DNA of 64,000 nucleotides from Tribonema minus (Eukaryota; Sar; Xanthophyceae; Tribonematales; Tribonemataceae), in the NCBI GenBank assembly GCA_017506865.1, contig JAFCMP010000334.1, positions 1,364,001 to 1,428,000 on the forward strand, given 5' to 3'. Numbering within the stretch: the first letter of the stretch is position 1; each line of letters begins with the position of its first letter. A program made the translations under genes and the position numbers. Under the pieces are notes generated by a model. It saw only the letters and a list, made by a program, of their open reading frames with translations, made no database searches and was not told the DNA's origin. Positions 47,093-58,740 of this stretch are shown piece after piece.

Positions 47093-50000
47093 TCAGTCGA
47101 CTGCTAGTTCGTGTGCAACGCTCGCGTCCACTGCGTCGTCCGCCGCCGGCGGCAGCACCGGCGGCAGCGGCGAACCCTGCAGCGCGGGCCACGCCCCCGG
47201 CGCCTTCTTCATGAGAACGAAGCGCACGCTGCGCTTCATCTTGCGCACCGCGACGCCCGCGAGCTCGCCGTAGAGGTCCGTGAAGGCCGCCACATGCGCG
47301 CCGTACCTGCAGTGGGGGCGAGAGTGCATGGATGGGTGAATACATATATACATTAGGAACTCACACAGGCGCGGATTTGTCGGCGCGAGTTTGTCGTCGG
47401 TCGTCGTGGCTGCACTGCCGCAAAAGGCTTGCACGCAATACGCAATTAGAATCTGACACACACACACATACACGCACAAACACACACACACACACGCACG
47501 CGCGCGCACACACACGCACTGGGTTGGCGCATTGCAGTGTGCACGCCGTGCCGAGCACAATTTCGCCTGCGGCAACAGCCGCCAGCCCATCGGCACGCGC
47601 GCATGGCAGGCGCGGACGTCGGGCAGACGCGTGTCATTCATGAACCACTACGCGTGCTGCATGAACCAGGTCACCTGGTGCAGCACACGCGCAGCACACT
47701 CGAAAGAAAGTCATCACATCACAAGCATGGATCCCGCATGGTACTTCAGGCGGCGTGAATGATGCCGCGTTACTGCATGTGCAAGAAGGGGCTCCAAGCG
47801 CCTGCTGCGGGGGCGCAGCCCACAGTGCTCAGCGCCACTGACGTACACGAGCCGGCATCTGAAGGGCGCCTGTCTGAGTCGTTGCACCGCAAGGCCTCTC
47901 GGGTTCACACGTCTCGCCTACCGCAGTTTAGTCGACGCCTAACCATCCTGATGACATGCGTCTACTTTTCAGCAGTTGCATTGCAATGCGGCGTGGGCTT
48001 CGTAAGCGATGGCGGGCACGCACTTGGTGCTGTTGATGGTGAGCCGCGCTGATCTGCCGTTCCAGTCCGCGGAGAGTTCCTGCGCTGGCACCTGGGACCA
48101 GTCCCAGCCCTCTTGCCGGAAGTCCAGCCGCACCTGCGCGGGGCAAGCGAGAAAGCGCAGCGCAAGTGCGGGTGTGCCAGAGCAAAAACACTGTTAAGGG
48201 CCGCTGCTAGCTTAGACAGGGTGGATAGATCACAATCAATGAGCACGGGCAACATGTGCAGCTCGAAAGTACAGGTTGCACATCGACAGGTGTTGAACAT
48301 CGTGCAAGGGCAACATGTGCAGCTTGTGATCGGGGCGGTGAGGCGCGATCGGCAGGCCGGAATGTGCGAAAGCGCGACAATCATTAGCTGCGACTTCAAC
48401 AGTCGCATACCACCATGCGCCCACTTGCGCGCGGACAGACTGTAGAGGGCAGGCACAAAACGCAGCTTGACGACAGGCTGGTGAAGAGAGCGCTGCAGCT
48501 AGCAGCAGCGACACCTCGCATCTGCGCGCGGGTAGCGTCGCACGCAACAGCAGCGGCTGCGGCATGGAAAAGCGTGCTCGCCTCATGCAACGTGTCCTCA
48601 TGCATGTAACTCGTGATCTTTGATCGGCAAGCACCAACAGTTCTTCTGCTTCAATCCCCACATGCGCCCGTGCAATCGGCGCGCACCATCATCAAGTTCA
48701 ACTTCAATCCCGCATGCGTTTAGTTGCGCTCACCTCGTGAAACGTGTCCTCATACGTATAGCGCGTGATCTTGATCGGCGAGCACCACCAGCTTCAACTT
48801 CAATCCCCACAGGCGTCCGCGCAGTCGGCGTGCGCCATCAAGTTCAACTTCAATCCCCACATGCGTTCGTGCGCGCTCACCTCGTGAAACGTGTCCTCGT
48901 ACGTGTAGCTCGTGATCTTGGTCGGCGGCCGCGCCGTGACGATCCTCGTCCCCAGCGGCTTGGGCCTGTTCATCTCGAACTCGTGGCTCGCGATGCCGTC
49001 GTCGGGAAGCTTGCTGTGGTGCGCCTGGTAGTACCCGAGCTCGCTCTGCGAGGGGGGGGGGGAGTCAACGCATGTACCGCGTGCGAGGTCAGCCGAGTCG
49101 AGTGTTGTCCCCTTGTTGTTTTTGACTTCTGCAGACCGCACGTGCAGGGTCAGTCAGCTGTTGTCCGCTGTTGTCTTGCCACGGTGAGTACGCAGGAAAC
49201 AGCGGCCGCGCAGAGCTGTCGCACACGCGCTTGCTGCCACAAGCCCCGTGCAAATTCTTTGATCGGGAGGTGCCGACAAGTAGGCCGGCCAAAGGGGCTG
49301 CTGCTCAGCTGGCACTTGCGGCCCCGCACCTGCGCCAATATTGACTGCAGATCCGTTTCCATGGTCTGTTGTGCCATGATGCGCATGCACCATGATGCTT
49401 GGCAATTTTGGCCCTCGCTCTGAGCAGACACCTCAATTTGTAAAGTCACTGGGGGTAATGGCACACACGTGGGTTTACAGTGAGAGGTCCGCAGACCTTT
49501 GAGCAATCGCAGTGCTGGAGGACTGATCCTCTGCATGCTGCGCCGCGCAGCTCACGCTGGCATCGGTGTGTCGGCAGGGGACGCCGCTGCGCTGCTGCTT
49601 CCACTGCGACGCGTATGACGCACGCGCGAGTCACCACTGAGAGTGGACTGTCTGCGTGCTGCGAGGCGCGGCGGCGCGCACGCTGCTGCAGCAGTACGGG
49701 CGCACCGCTCCGCTGCGCCCATCGCGACGCGTTGCACTGAGGAGAGACACCGTGAAGTATGGCGTAGCGCACGTTCGCCGTGCTCGCGCTCCACGCGCAG
49801 CAGAGGCCTGCACCTACAAACCTTGTACTCTGGACAGGTTCGCGCGGCATTCGCAGCCAGGCCGCCTGCGCAGCACAACGTGCTGCCGTCGAGCCCCCCC
49901 GTACCTCCTTGTTCGCACGCTACCCAGACTTCAACTGAGACATGAAGTAAGTCGTTTGCCGCAGGCGCTGAGCGATGCGCGTACCGCGTGAATCTTTGCC

Positions 50001-52096
50001 TCCACGCGGTCCCGCGGGGCCCGGTGTGCGTCGCAACCAGGCGCTGCAGTGCTCAGTGCTGCAGCAGCCGAGCACTGCCATAGGCACCGCTCTCAGCGCA
50101 ACAGCGCTAGGGCACTATGAAGCCATCTGTCCCATAGGTGATCACCGCGCCTCACTATCATTGTCACCCCGCCCGAATGAATGCTCGCGTTCGCCACCAC
50201 ATCTGCTTCACAGCACATAAGCGCGTACACGCTCGTCAAGAGGTACTGTGCGTAGCGGCGGCGGCGGCGCGCGCACCTTCGCCTTGCTGCGCTCCCAGGG
50301 GGTCCGCCCGTCCCCCGTGCCTGCGGCAGCGCTCCGCTCCGGCGACGCCTTGGCGCTGCCGCCCTGCGCGGGCTTCTTTGCGACGGACACGCCCGGCGTC
50401 GACGTCGCGACGGGCGTCTTTGGCTTGGGCACGCCGATGCCCTCGACGCTCTTGCTTTCCCACCAGTTCTTCTGCTTGCCTGCCGAAGGCGACGAGCGGC
50501 GGCACACGATGCGTTGTCATGATCTTAGAGTTCTGGTCATTGGTGATGCGTTGTCATGATCTTAGAGTTCTGGTTATTGGTGACCAGCGGACGCGGCATG
50601 GATGTCAGTTTGCGCTGACACTGTCAGGCCAGGGCCAGGTCTGAAGCAAAGACCCCACATCGTCCCTTGCTTGACAGCAAGTCAACGGCCACAAAGTAAT
50701 ACGGGGCATCGTGAATCATCCCATGTCAAAACACGCGCCCCTTCTGTCTTTTCCATCGCATCTTGCGATAATGCGACATGGCAACCCTGGCAACGTGGTT
50801 CACCTGCATCGGCGCTCTCTGGAGTGTGGCGCTCTTGCTGTGAGCAAATGTGCTGCGCTCTGCCTGGTAGAGCACAATGTCGATGATATCGCTGGCGTAC
50901 CCCCTCTCGCACACGCCGATGATCTTTCTATGCCCCACGCATGCTTGCATTAAGGATAGTGGTGCGATCTCAGGCTCTGTGGTAGATGAGGGACAGATTT
51001 GTAGTCTATCGTGCTTCACACTGTCATGGCTCACAAGACTGCCTGCGCAAATGCACAGTAGCTGCGGCTGGACTGCATCATGTGCGAATGTGAAATCCAC
51101 ATGTTGAGCTGGAGGGAGTGCGCTGTGTGCTGATGTCCGCACGAGAAACATCGCACTTGCTCTGGTGCACTATCGTTTCATGGGGTTGATGCAAGAAATA
51201 CTCTGGAGTCAAACCGTGCTGAAACTTTCAAAAGCACGCGTGTGCATATAGCGGTATCAGTGAAGTTTAGCACTGGGTGTAGGGGCTTCAGCTCTGTTGA
51301 AGCGCGGCTGCTACTGTTGAAGTCTGTTGCTGACGTGTGCTCGGTAGCGATAGTAGGGCAAGGGCTGTCTAGGCGCCAGCAAAGTTCAATTCGTTGCATT
51401 GAAAGAAGCTTTTCGCAATCATGCACACAACCGACTGTCGTGCGGTGGAAGCACCTACAGAGGACTGCTGCGACACAATACGTTGGGGATTCAACAAAGA
51501 CATCAAGTGGTGTTCATGCTGTGCTGCTGCGTCAATGCCATGGATAGACGCAGCCATGAATTGCGCGCAGGGAGTGCTGCTGCCGCCGCTGCTGTTGCTT
51601 CTGCTGCTGCGAAATGATCATTCAGGGCTCGCGATGGCGCAAGCTGCACCTCTCTGCTGCCCTGCTGCTACCGCTGCTGCTTCTGCTGTTGCTATCGCAT
51701 CTCAGGGGTGAACTGTTACATTCTTAAGGATGATTGGGAATACACTGTCCAGTAACAGTCACAAAGCAGTACAAATAGGCTACTGCTACATCGCCAGACC
51801 TGAAGCGAGCCAGCTCCTGCCGAGCCCGCCTCGACTGGGCGCCAACAACATTCTGTGCATCTCTCTAGCACTGCGGTCCTGCCGTCCACGGTGACCACAT
51901 CTGCCGTAAAGCACGGATGTGATCTGTCTGTAACGTGTTGCGCATGTTTTCTACAGCGCCAGCAATCAACTTTGCACACACCTTTCGGATCGCCTCCTAG
52001 CCATCCCATGTGCAGAGCAGCTGCAGTAACCAAACCCACAATCATCATCACCACCACGGTCATGTCCAGGTACGTGATGTCGCTTAAGGCCACCAT
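47093..52096 (-). CDS. Membrane-anchored CS-domain (CacyBP/NudC-like) protein, 5 exons, 268 aa
   Basis: CS domains are p23/alpha-crystallin-like beta sandwiches that work as HSP90 or ubiquitin-ligase adaptors. Exons (minus): 52096-51982, 50479-50277, 49045-48881, 48133-48024, 47306-47093 (TGA); total 807 bases, phases agree. Exon 1 supplies a single membrane helix (MTVVVMMIVGLVTAAALHMG); joining it to exon 2 gives GGDPK-G-KQKNWWESKS in phase. Exon 2 is a Pro/Lys-rich linker. Exons 3-5 give TKITSYTYEDTFHE-VRLDF, ARLTINSTK-YGAH and MKRSVRFVLMKK, the strand order of a calcyclin-binding-protein-type CS domain. The membrane anchor is unusual for this family and depends on exon 1, which I chose by phase. 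An internal start in exon 2 is the alternative. Confidence 0.72.
47455..47517. repeat. CA/CG microsatellite
   Basis: A run of CA dinucleotides with CG interruptions, in the sequence between exons 5 and 4 of the CS-domain gene. Confidence 0.9.
48568..48930 (-). repeat. Three copies of CS-gene exon 3 donor edge
   Basis: Plus-strand text at the true donor: CTCACCTCGTGAAACGTGTC, then CTCGTACGTGTAGCTCGTGA (48876-48916). A close copy lies at 48729-48780 and a weaker one at 48579-48632. The spacers also repeat TTCAACTTCAATCCC three times (48698, 48793, 48842). Confidence 0.9.
50508..50581. repeat. 37-bp perfect-type tandem duplication
   Basis: GATGCGTTGTCATGATCTTA, continuing GAGTTCTGGT-ATTGGT, occurs twice back to back with one mismatch, 29 bases upstream (gene sense) of the CS-gene exon 2 acceptor. 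Confidence 0.95.
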
Positions 52097-52519
52097 CCGG
52101 CGCTGAGGACCCTGCTAGATGCGCTCCAGATGCAGTCAGTCGCGGCGTAGTTCAGCACGCTGTATGCGTGCCCAGTGGCTTGCCCTTCAGGATCTTTCAC
52201 AAAGCTCAGCAACAGCGATGCTGGCAGGCTGTGAGCAAGAGAGAGCGCAACAGGGAAAAAAGTTTTCGCGAAGCACCGAAGTGCAAGTTTGAAGTCCTCC
52301 AAAACAGTTGGGGAAGAAGGAAGGGGAACGAACACAGAACACTGGAGCAACGTGCCACAGCCTGGAGCACAGACACGCGGGAGGCGCGTCCACACACACT
52401 TTGGAGACAGAGTATCGGTGGATTTGGCGCGCCGTGCCTTCGTGGAGTTGTCCGAGGTGCAAGACCTGCGACTCTCAAACAAAGAGATCTTCTGTCAGTG
52501 AGCAAGGTCCAAGGCAGAG
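52097..52519. promoter_or_regulatory. Divergent promoter region, CS gene / Rieske oxygenase
   Basis: 423 bases between the two start codons, genes head to head. No TATA box is evident. The ORFs inside it have no family match and are probably UTR sequence. Confidence 0.45.
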
Positions 52520-55500
52520 ATGCTAGCTCAAAGTTTGACTGCAGCCCTACTTGTCAGCGTCTTTGTGAACGGCTTTCACCTGCCTCCACGGCATCTTTCT
52601 GCGACTGGCCTCACCTCGTTCAGCAAGCCCTTCAGCGGCTGCAGCAAGTCACCATTGGAGCAGCTCCAGGCTTCCCCCGCCTATACCAATGGCGCAGCGG
52701 ATGCATCGCCTGCTGCGTTCACTGCGGATGCGCCAGTGACCGTCAGTCCGCAGTGGGCGCAACAGGTGGGAAACTGGTTTCGTGCGGGTTAAATTCATTG
52801 AGGCTTGGTGATTTTTCGCGTACTTGTGAAGCGCGCTGCTGTGCTGTTACTGCAGGTCTCCGTCTCGCCCAACAATACAACTCAGTTGAATAATATTTCT
52901 CGCTGGCTTTCAAGGTGGTTAGGAAGCTGATGCTGCAACTGTTCACTTGCAGTCATGTGCATTGGTCTCCTTCATGGTCACGCCTTTCACAATGACCTCA
53001 TAAATTGGTCAATGCACATGTCTTGTTTTATGCCTCGTGGTCATCAGTTACACTAGTGTTGTTAGGTGATGCTGCTCCACTCATGGCGACAGATGCGGCA
53101 CGTGATTGCATCAACACGGCCTCAGCAAGGCTTCACAGCACCGAATTCGCTGGCATTTGACCTGCGCCTTCGCCAGCACCCCCGCTCACTCCTCACCCGC
53201 TATAAGCATTGTAGTAATGGTCACTATTGCTGCTCATGGGAGGCGCGCGCGGTCACCATTCACTCCCTCCTCCTGCATCTCACAAATGTAAATCAATGTC
53301 CTCCCCTGTGCCTTTCTGCGTTTGGTGACGGTTGCAGTGGTGGCCGCTGGCGATGGAGAATTTGACGGACAAAACGCGGCCGCACCAGCTGACGCTGCTC
53401 AACGAGCACCTGGCGCTGTGGTGGGACCCCGTGGGGGAGCGGTGGAATGCGGTGCATGATACGGTGAGAGCCTTGTGTCTGCCGCTGCCGATGACGGATC
53501 AAACTGAGTATGGTTCATCCCTTCAGAGCCATGAGGCAGGAAGCTCGGGGACCATCTAGCAGGACAAAACCGCACCGCAAAAGGATATGATGGTGATGGT
53601 GCTGCCTCCATTTCTGCAGAAGCTAAGACCGAGTGCGTACTTGTGTGATACAGATTGCAACATAGCGGTCTCTTTGCTGTCGGCTTATGCGACGACACAA
53701 TTTATGAAGCACGGGACCATACACGGCTGCAACTCATAGAAACGTGTACTACAGGGGGTACGCTGGCAACCAGCAGTGCTATACAGTCTGTTTCCTTGAG
53801 ATGCAAGAACACCATACACACGCGCATATGCCTGGCAGGTCGTGCTATCATCCACCTGCCCCCCAGCACCAAACAACTATGTGTGCCTCCCACCTAAGCA
53901 CTGACTTGGCAACTTCAAGCCACTGACAACATGAAGCAGCTGACATCCCCCCCCGCCCCCCTCTTCCTCTGACTTGGCAATTTCAAGCCACTGACAACTT
54001 CAAGCAGCTGACATGCCTGACTCGCCCCCGTCCCCCTCTTCTTCCCCCCCGCCCCCCCCCCCGCGCGGCAGTGCCCCCACCGCATGGCGCCGCTCTCCGA
54101 GGGGCGCATCGACAAGCGCGGCTGCATAGAGTGCCCGTACCACGGCTGGGCGTTCAGCGGCGACGGCACGTGCGTGAGCATACCGCAGCAGGACGACCCG
54201 ACGCACGCGCCGCGCGCCGCGCACGATGTGCGGGACTACCCTGTCGAGGTACGCGCCTGTAAGCATGTGCTGTTGCCTGTGTGTACCATACATACGGTAT
54301 GCAGGACGACCTGACGCACGCTTCGCGCGCCGCGCACGACCTGCGCGATTAGCCTGTCGAGGTACGAGTTCGAGACACGTATGACGCCTGTGCGTGTCAT
54401 ACGAAAGGCATGTGCGCGTGATACTTGTGCGCCGTGCGATACCCTTCCGGGTCGGCAAGGGGGGGGGGGGTACGGGGGGCGAAGCGGAGCACTGAGTGTA
54501 CAAAGTGACATGCGCCCTGTGAAGTATCACAAGAGTCAGTGGCGGCCTTCACTGTGTTGTTGCTGTTACTTCATGTCCGTGCGTGCCTGGCTCACCTGCC
54601 CGCTGCGTCTCTCTCTGTGAGCGCGCAGGTGAGCGAGGGCATCATCTGGGCGTGGGCGGGGGGCGACACGGAGCCATCGGGACCACCCCCGCAGGACATC
54701 CCGCCAGGCTGTGAGTGCCACTTATGCCCGTTTAATTCACACGTCAATGCGCCTGGATTGGTGCCTGAATTCGTCATGATGCTCAATGCAGCATGAGCTG
54801 CGGGGCGATGGGAACGGGTGGGGGAGGAAGGGGGGGGGGGGGGGGGCAGTCGGTCCACAGCCCACTGGTGCAGCGACGGATGCACACGCGCGCGAGCACC
54901 CTGTACTTGAGCAAGTCTTCGGTGCTCCCTTGGCGCGCATTGCGGAGCAGGTTGACGTGGCAGGTCGCCGGTGCAGCGGTGACGTGCCACCAGCACGGGG
55001 CACATCTGCTTTGCAGGGTCTACCAACCCTTGATGCTGCTGCTGCCGGCCCTGAATGATATGCGCCTCTGAGGGTACATGGAATTGCGCGCGTCGCACCG
55101 GTGCCACGCCACTGCGCCCTTGCTGCCCGTTCGCTTGCGCTGCCGCAAATGCAGAGTCCATTCGAACCTTTGCCCACTCTCGCCAGCAGCACCCACGTAT
55201 TGCTGTGTGTTGCACCGCGCCCATTACGTCACCGCGCTGCTTGTAACCGAAGCGTGCTGACGACGCCGCTCTTAGCAGCCTCCCCCACCCACCCACCCAC
55301 CCCCAGTCGGTCGCGACATGCATGCTGACGAAACCGCTATTAACTGCCTCCCCCCTCCCCCCCCCCCTCTTCCAGCCGTCGCGACCATCGACTACTTCCG
55401 CGACGCCCCCGCGGACTACGAGTCCTTCGTGGAGAACCTGCTCGACCTCGCGCACATCCCCTTCGTCCACCACCGCGCCTTCGGCGGCATGTTCACGGCG

Positions 55501-57437
55501 GGCCCGCTCACCATGACCGTCGCCGACAGGACCCCCCCCTACGCCCCCTCCGGCACCCCCATGGGGGGCCTCACGGGGGTCTGGCAGGGCCCCGACGCGG
55601 TGCCGCGCACCGTCGACTTCGCCGCGCCGCAGCTCGTGCACTACGTGTCGAGCCGCACGCTGCTGTACGTCGTGCCGTCCGCGCCGGGGCGCTGCCGCTT
55701 CTTCCTGCGGTCGTACGCGCCGGCGGCAGCGGCGGCGGCGGCGGGCGGCGGCGGCGGCGGCGGGAAGGGCGGGGCGAAGGGCGGGGCGGGCGCGGCGCTG
55801 GCGGCGGCGGTGCGCGTGGCGCTGCCGTGGCGGAAGAAGAAGGCGAGTGCGCGCGTGATGCGCCGAAGCACTCCGCGGATACTTGTAGCATCGGCGCGTG
55901 CACGCTTTCCTATGTGCTTGGCCGCCGCGTCGCTGGCGCAGCGGATTGCCATCTTTGCACCGAACGCGGACTCCAAGTAGCTTGTTGAGGCCCCGTTATA
56001 GTGCGCTGCATGAGCTTAATGGGACCGCCGTGCGCGCGCTGCATGAGCGCTGCCGCCGCCCATGCGCGTGCTCATTCACGTCAGCCCCCTGCGCCTGCCT
56101 GCGCGCATGCAGTACGGGTACGCTTCGTCCACCATTCGAGAGGGAGTGAGGCGGCGCTGCCGCCGCGACAGAAGTGCTCGCCCACAGAGGCTTGTGTGCT
56201 TTCGTACTGCACAACACCCAGCGTTGCAGCCCTCTTGTACACCGCCTCAACGCGTGTCACTCGTCAACCCTGGCCCGCGGCCGCCAGCCGCTATCGCCGC
56301 CCGCATTGCATGCGCCGGCGATGAGGGGCGCTTTGCTGCACAGTGCTTGCCATTGAGTATGATGACGCGCGGCACTGCATCGCGCTTGGAGCACGCGCGG
56401 TCACTCACAGCAACATACGCATGACACCCACCCCCCGCTGCAGCACGACATGCGCGCTCTACCGCCGCCTCACCGCCTAACCCCAACCCTAACCTACCTC
56501 CCCCCCCCCACACTGACAGCAGCCGCCCGCGGAGGCGTGGCGCATGCACGCGGCGCTCGCGATCAACGGCGAGGACGACGCGGCGCTGCTGCCGCACCAG
56601 GAGCGCGCGCGCGTGGCGCACATCCGCGCGTCGCCGCGGCGCTCGGAGGCGGGCGCGTACCAGTTTCCTACGCGCTCCGACGCGTACACGGCGCGCTTCC
56701 GGCGGTGGCTGGGCGGCCCTGCGCGCGCGGGGGGCGGGGGAGGGGGGCCGTGGGGGGAGGGGGGTCTCGCCGCGGCGTTCCCCGCAGAGCGCATGAGGAT
56801 GGCGCCGCAGGCGGAGCTGCGCGAGGGCGTGCTGGAGAGGTGCGTATGCGTTTGTTGTGTGTTGTGAGTGCTGGCGTTTCTTGGGTGTTGTCGCGTCACA
56901 GGGTGCCGTGGCTGTGTCGCAGAGTGCCGCGGCGGTTGAGATCACGCGTGCGTGCGCGGGCGCATGTGCGTTTGCATGACTGTGCCGAGCACAGTCCGTT
57001 GCAAGGGGTGTGGGTGCGCGGGCGGCCAGGGCTGCCACGGCGCCGAGGCATCAATGCACTGCAGGTGCGAGTGCTGCAGCGTTGTTTGCATGCATTCTGA
57101 TATGCATTTGTGTGTGGTTTTGATGAAGCACACAAGTGAGCGTACCTATTGTGCCCTTGTATAAAACATGCCATCTTGGCGTCCGACCTGCCGCACACAG
57201 CGTCGTCACATTGCTAACCACGGAATTCCCCATACACAACTCATTGCCCACCTGCTGCTGCGCAGGTACCGCTCGCACACGGCGGAGTGCACCGTCTGCA
57301 GCGCCGCGCACGCGCAGCTGCGCGCCGCGGAGACGCGCCTGCGCCTCCTCGCCGCCGTCGCAGCGCTCATCACCGCCGCCGCTGTGCCCACAGCGGCGGT
57401 GACGGCGGTCATCCTGCGCGCGCCGCGCGCCGGCGTG

Positions 57438-57468
<31 letters not shown>

Positions 57469-57605
57469 GTGCTGCCGCGGCGGCGGCGGCGCTGCGCGCG
57501 GCGCGCGCGGCGGACGCGGACGCGCGCCTGCTGGAGCGCGCCGAGTACGTGCGCGCCTCGGGCGAGGTCAAGAAGCTCAACGACCACCTCGTGACGATGG
57601 GCTGA
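52520..57605 (+). CDS. Plastid Rieske oxygenase, pheophorbide a oxygenase/TIC55-type, 7 exons, 585 aa
   Basis: Rieske mono-oxygenases of this group use a [2Fe-2S] cluster and a mononuclear iron to oxidise chlorophyll-type rings in plastids. Exons: 52520-52765, 53338-53463, 54072-54248, 54629-54710, 55376-55842, 56520-56839, 57266-57605 (TGA). The start encodes a signal peptide (MLAQSLTAALLVSVFVNG) and a Phe-led transit segment. WWPLAMENL-DKTRPHQLTLL opens the Rieske domain; CPHRMAPLSEG (residue 125 on) and CPYHGWAF bind the cluster. NLLDLAHIPFVHH (about 231-243) supplies the D/H-x4-H iron site. RYRSHTAECTVC (473-484) is the C-terminal CxxC typical of PAO/TIC55, followed by a membrane helix. 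Intron 5 uses a GC donor (AAG|GCGAGT). The exact substrate (pheophorbide, protochlorophyllide a or other) is not decidable here. Decayed copies of exons 6-7 lie in both repeat arms. Confidence 0.92.
53902..54060 (+). repeat. Tandem pair before oxygenase exon 3 acceptor
   Basis: GACTTGGCAA-TTCAAGCCAC, TGACAAC, AAGCAGCTGACAT and a C-rich tract occur twice (53902-53970, 53971-54060). The polypyrimidine region of the 3' splice site is itself duplicated. Confidence 0.9.
54187..54365 (+). repeat. Copy of oxygenase exon 3 donor edge
   Basis: GCAGGACGACCCGACGCACG through CCTGTCGAG|GTACG at 54187-54253 is repeated, with substitutions and an in-frame TAG, at 54301-54365. Confidence 0.92.
55255..55395 (+). 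repeat. Copy of oxygenase exon 5 acceptor edge
   Basis: GCTGACGACGCCGCTCTTAG, C-rich tract, CAG|TCGGTCGCGAC (55255-55317) precedes the true GCTGACGAAACCGCTATTAA, C-rich tract, CAG|CCGTCGCGACC (55323-55388). The decoy acceptor is complete. Confidence 0.92.
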
Positions 57606-58740
57606 TGCGCGGCGGTGTCGGTGGCGCAGCGCGGCAGCAGAGGGTGTTGCCGGTGCCAGCGCAGCGCGCGCGCGCAGCTACCGCCGCTGCAACTGGTTCG
57701 TGGCGCACTGTCACCAGTGACATTTGCGGTTGGCGCGCGATGTGCGCTGGCAAGGTCTGCTGCTGGCTACCGACACAGCCAACGGGGTCGATAGTCGGAA
57801 CAAGGACTTCTGGCTGGCGTGCTGCCAGCCAGCTCCCCCCCCCCCACCCCTGTTTTCTCCTCCTACACGTGCCTGCCCCGCCCAGGTTTCCTCCCCCTTA
57901 CACAGCGGTTTCCCTAGACAACTATGTATGCATGTACCCCCAAGCAGTCGCCAACGCTCACATAGAGCGCGCAGGCGTACATTGCACGGATACCCCCCCT
58001 TTTTCTCCCCCCATTGTCCTGCATGTAAGTTGCTGACCTCACATAGTATGCGCGGCGCTTTTGAGCGCACGCGATGCCACCAAAAGTGGAGTAAATGGTT
58101 GGCATTGTTTAAGGATCAGGTCGCTGTTCACGGCATCTGCTTCAGGAAGTATGTAAAGCGCTGCGGAAAGCAGCAACGTCAGTGGTGCCAGCGGACAGTC
58201 CTTGTTGTGTGGCATGGTCTGACACATTAATGCCACTTTCCTCACATGAACCCCTCAACAACTTGTTGACATCCCTGCGTGTGCAGCTGTTTGTCATTGC
58301 TGCTGTCACTCGGCGCATGGGAATGTTGACGCAATCATGTCACCTTTCCTGTTTCTACAACAGTGCTCATCCAGGACATGTTGCCGTCTCTTGGATTTGC
58401 CAGTGCTGCATGCATGCTCGCTGCCCTGGGAGGGTGACCGAATAAACTACTGCACCAATACCAATAGCGCTGCAGAGTGTGCTGAGTGCGTGCCAGTGGT
58501 GCCCTGCCGCGGCTGCTCTGTGATGGCAGCAACGGCGTTGGCAAGTGTTTGCTGCTGAAGTGGTTTGCTACTAGTAGTACTCCCTTTCACATGGTGAGGA
58601 CTGCGGCTTCGGCAGGCATGTTTGTGGCTTTCCACCCGTGGGTATCGTGGGCATAACAAGCATACATGTACCAATGTGAGACAACCTCAATCTCCACAGG
58701 CAAGTTGCAGAAACATATACACACATAGGGGCACAACGTG
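57606..58740. other. Spacer between oxygenase gene and right arm
   Basis: 1.1 kb of mixed composition with C-runs near 57836 and 57992. It holds the oxygenase 3' UTR; nothing else is supportable. Confidence 0.6.
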
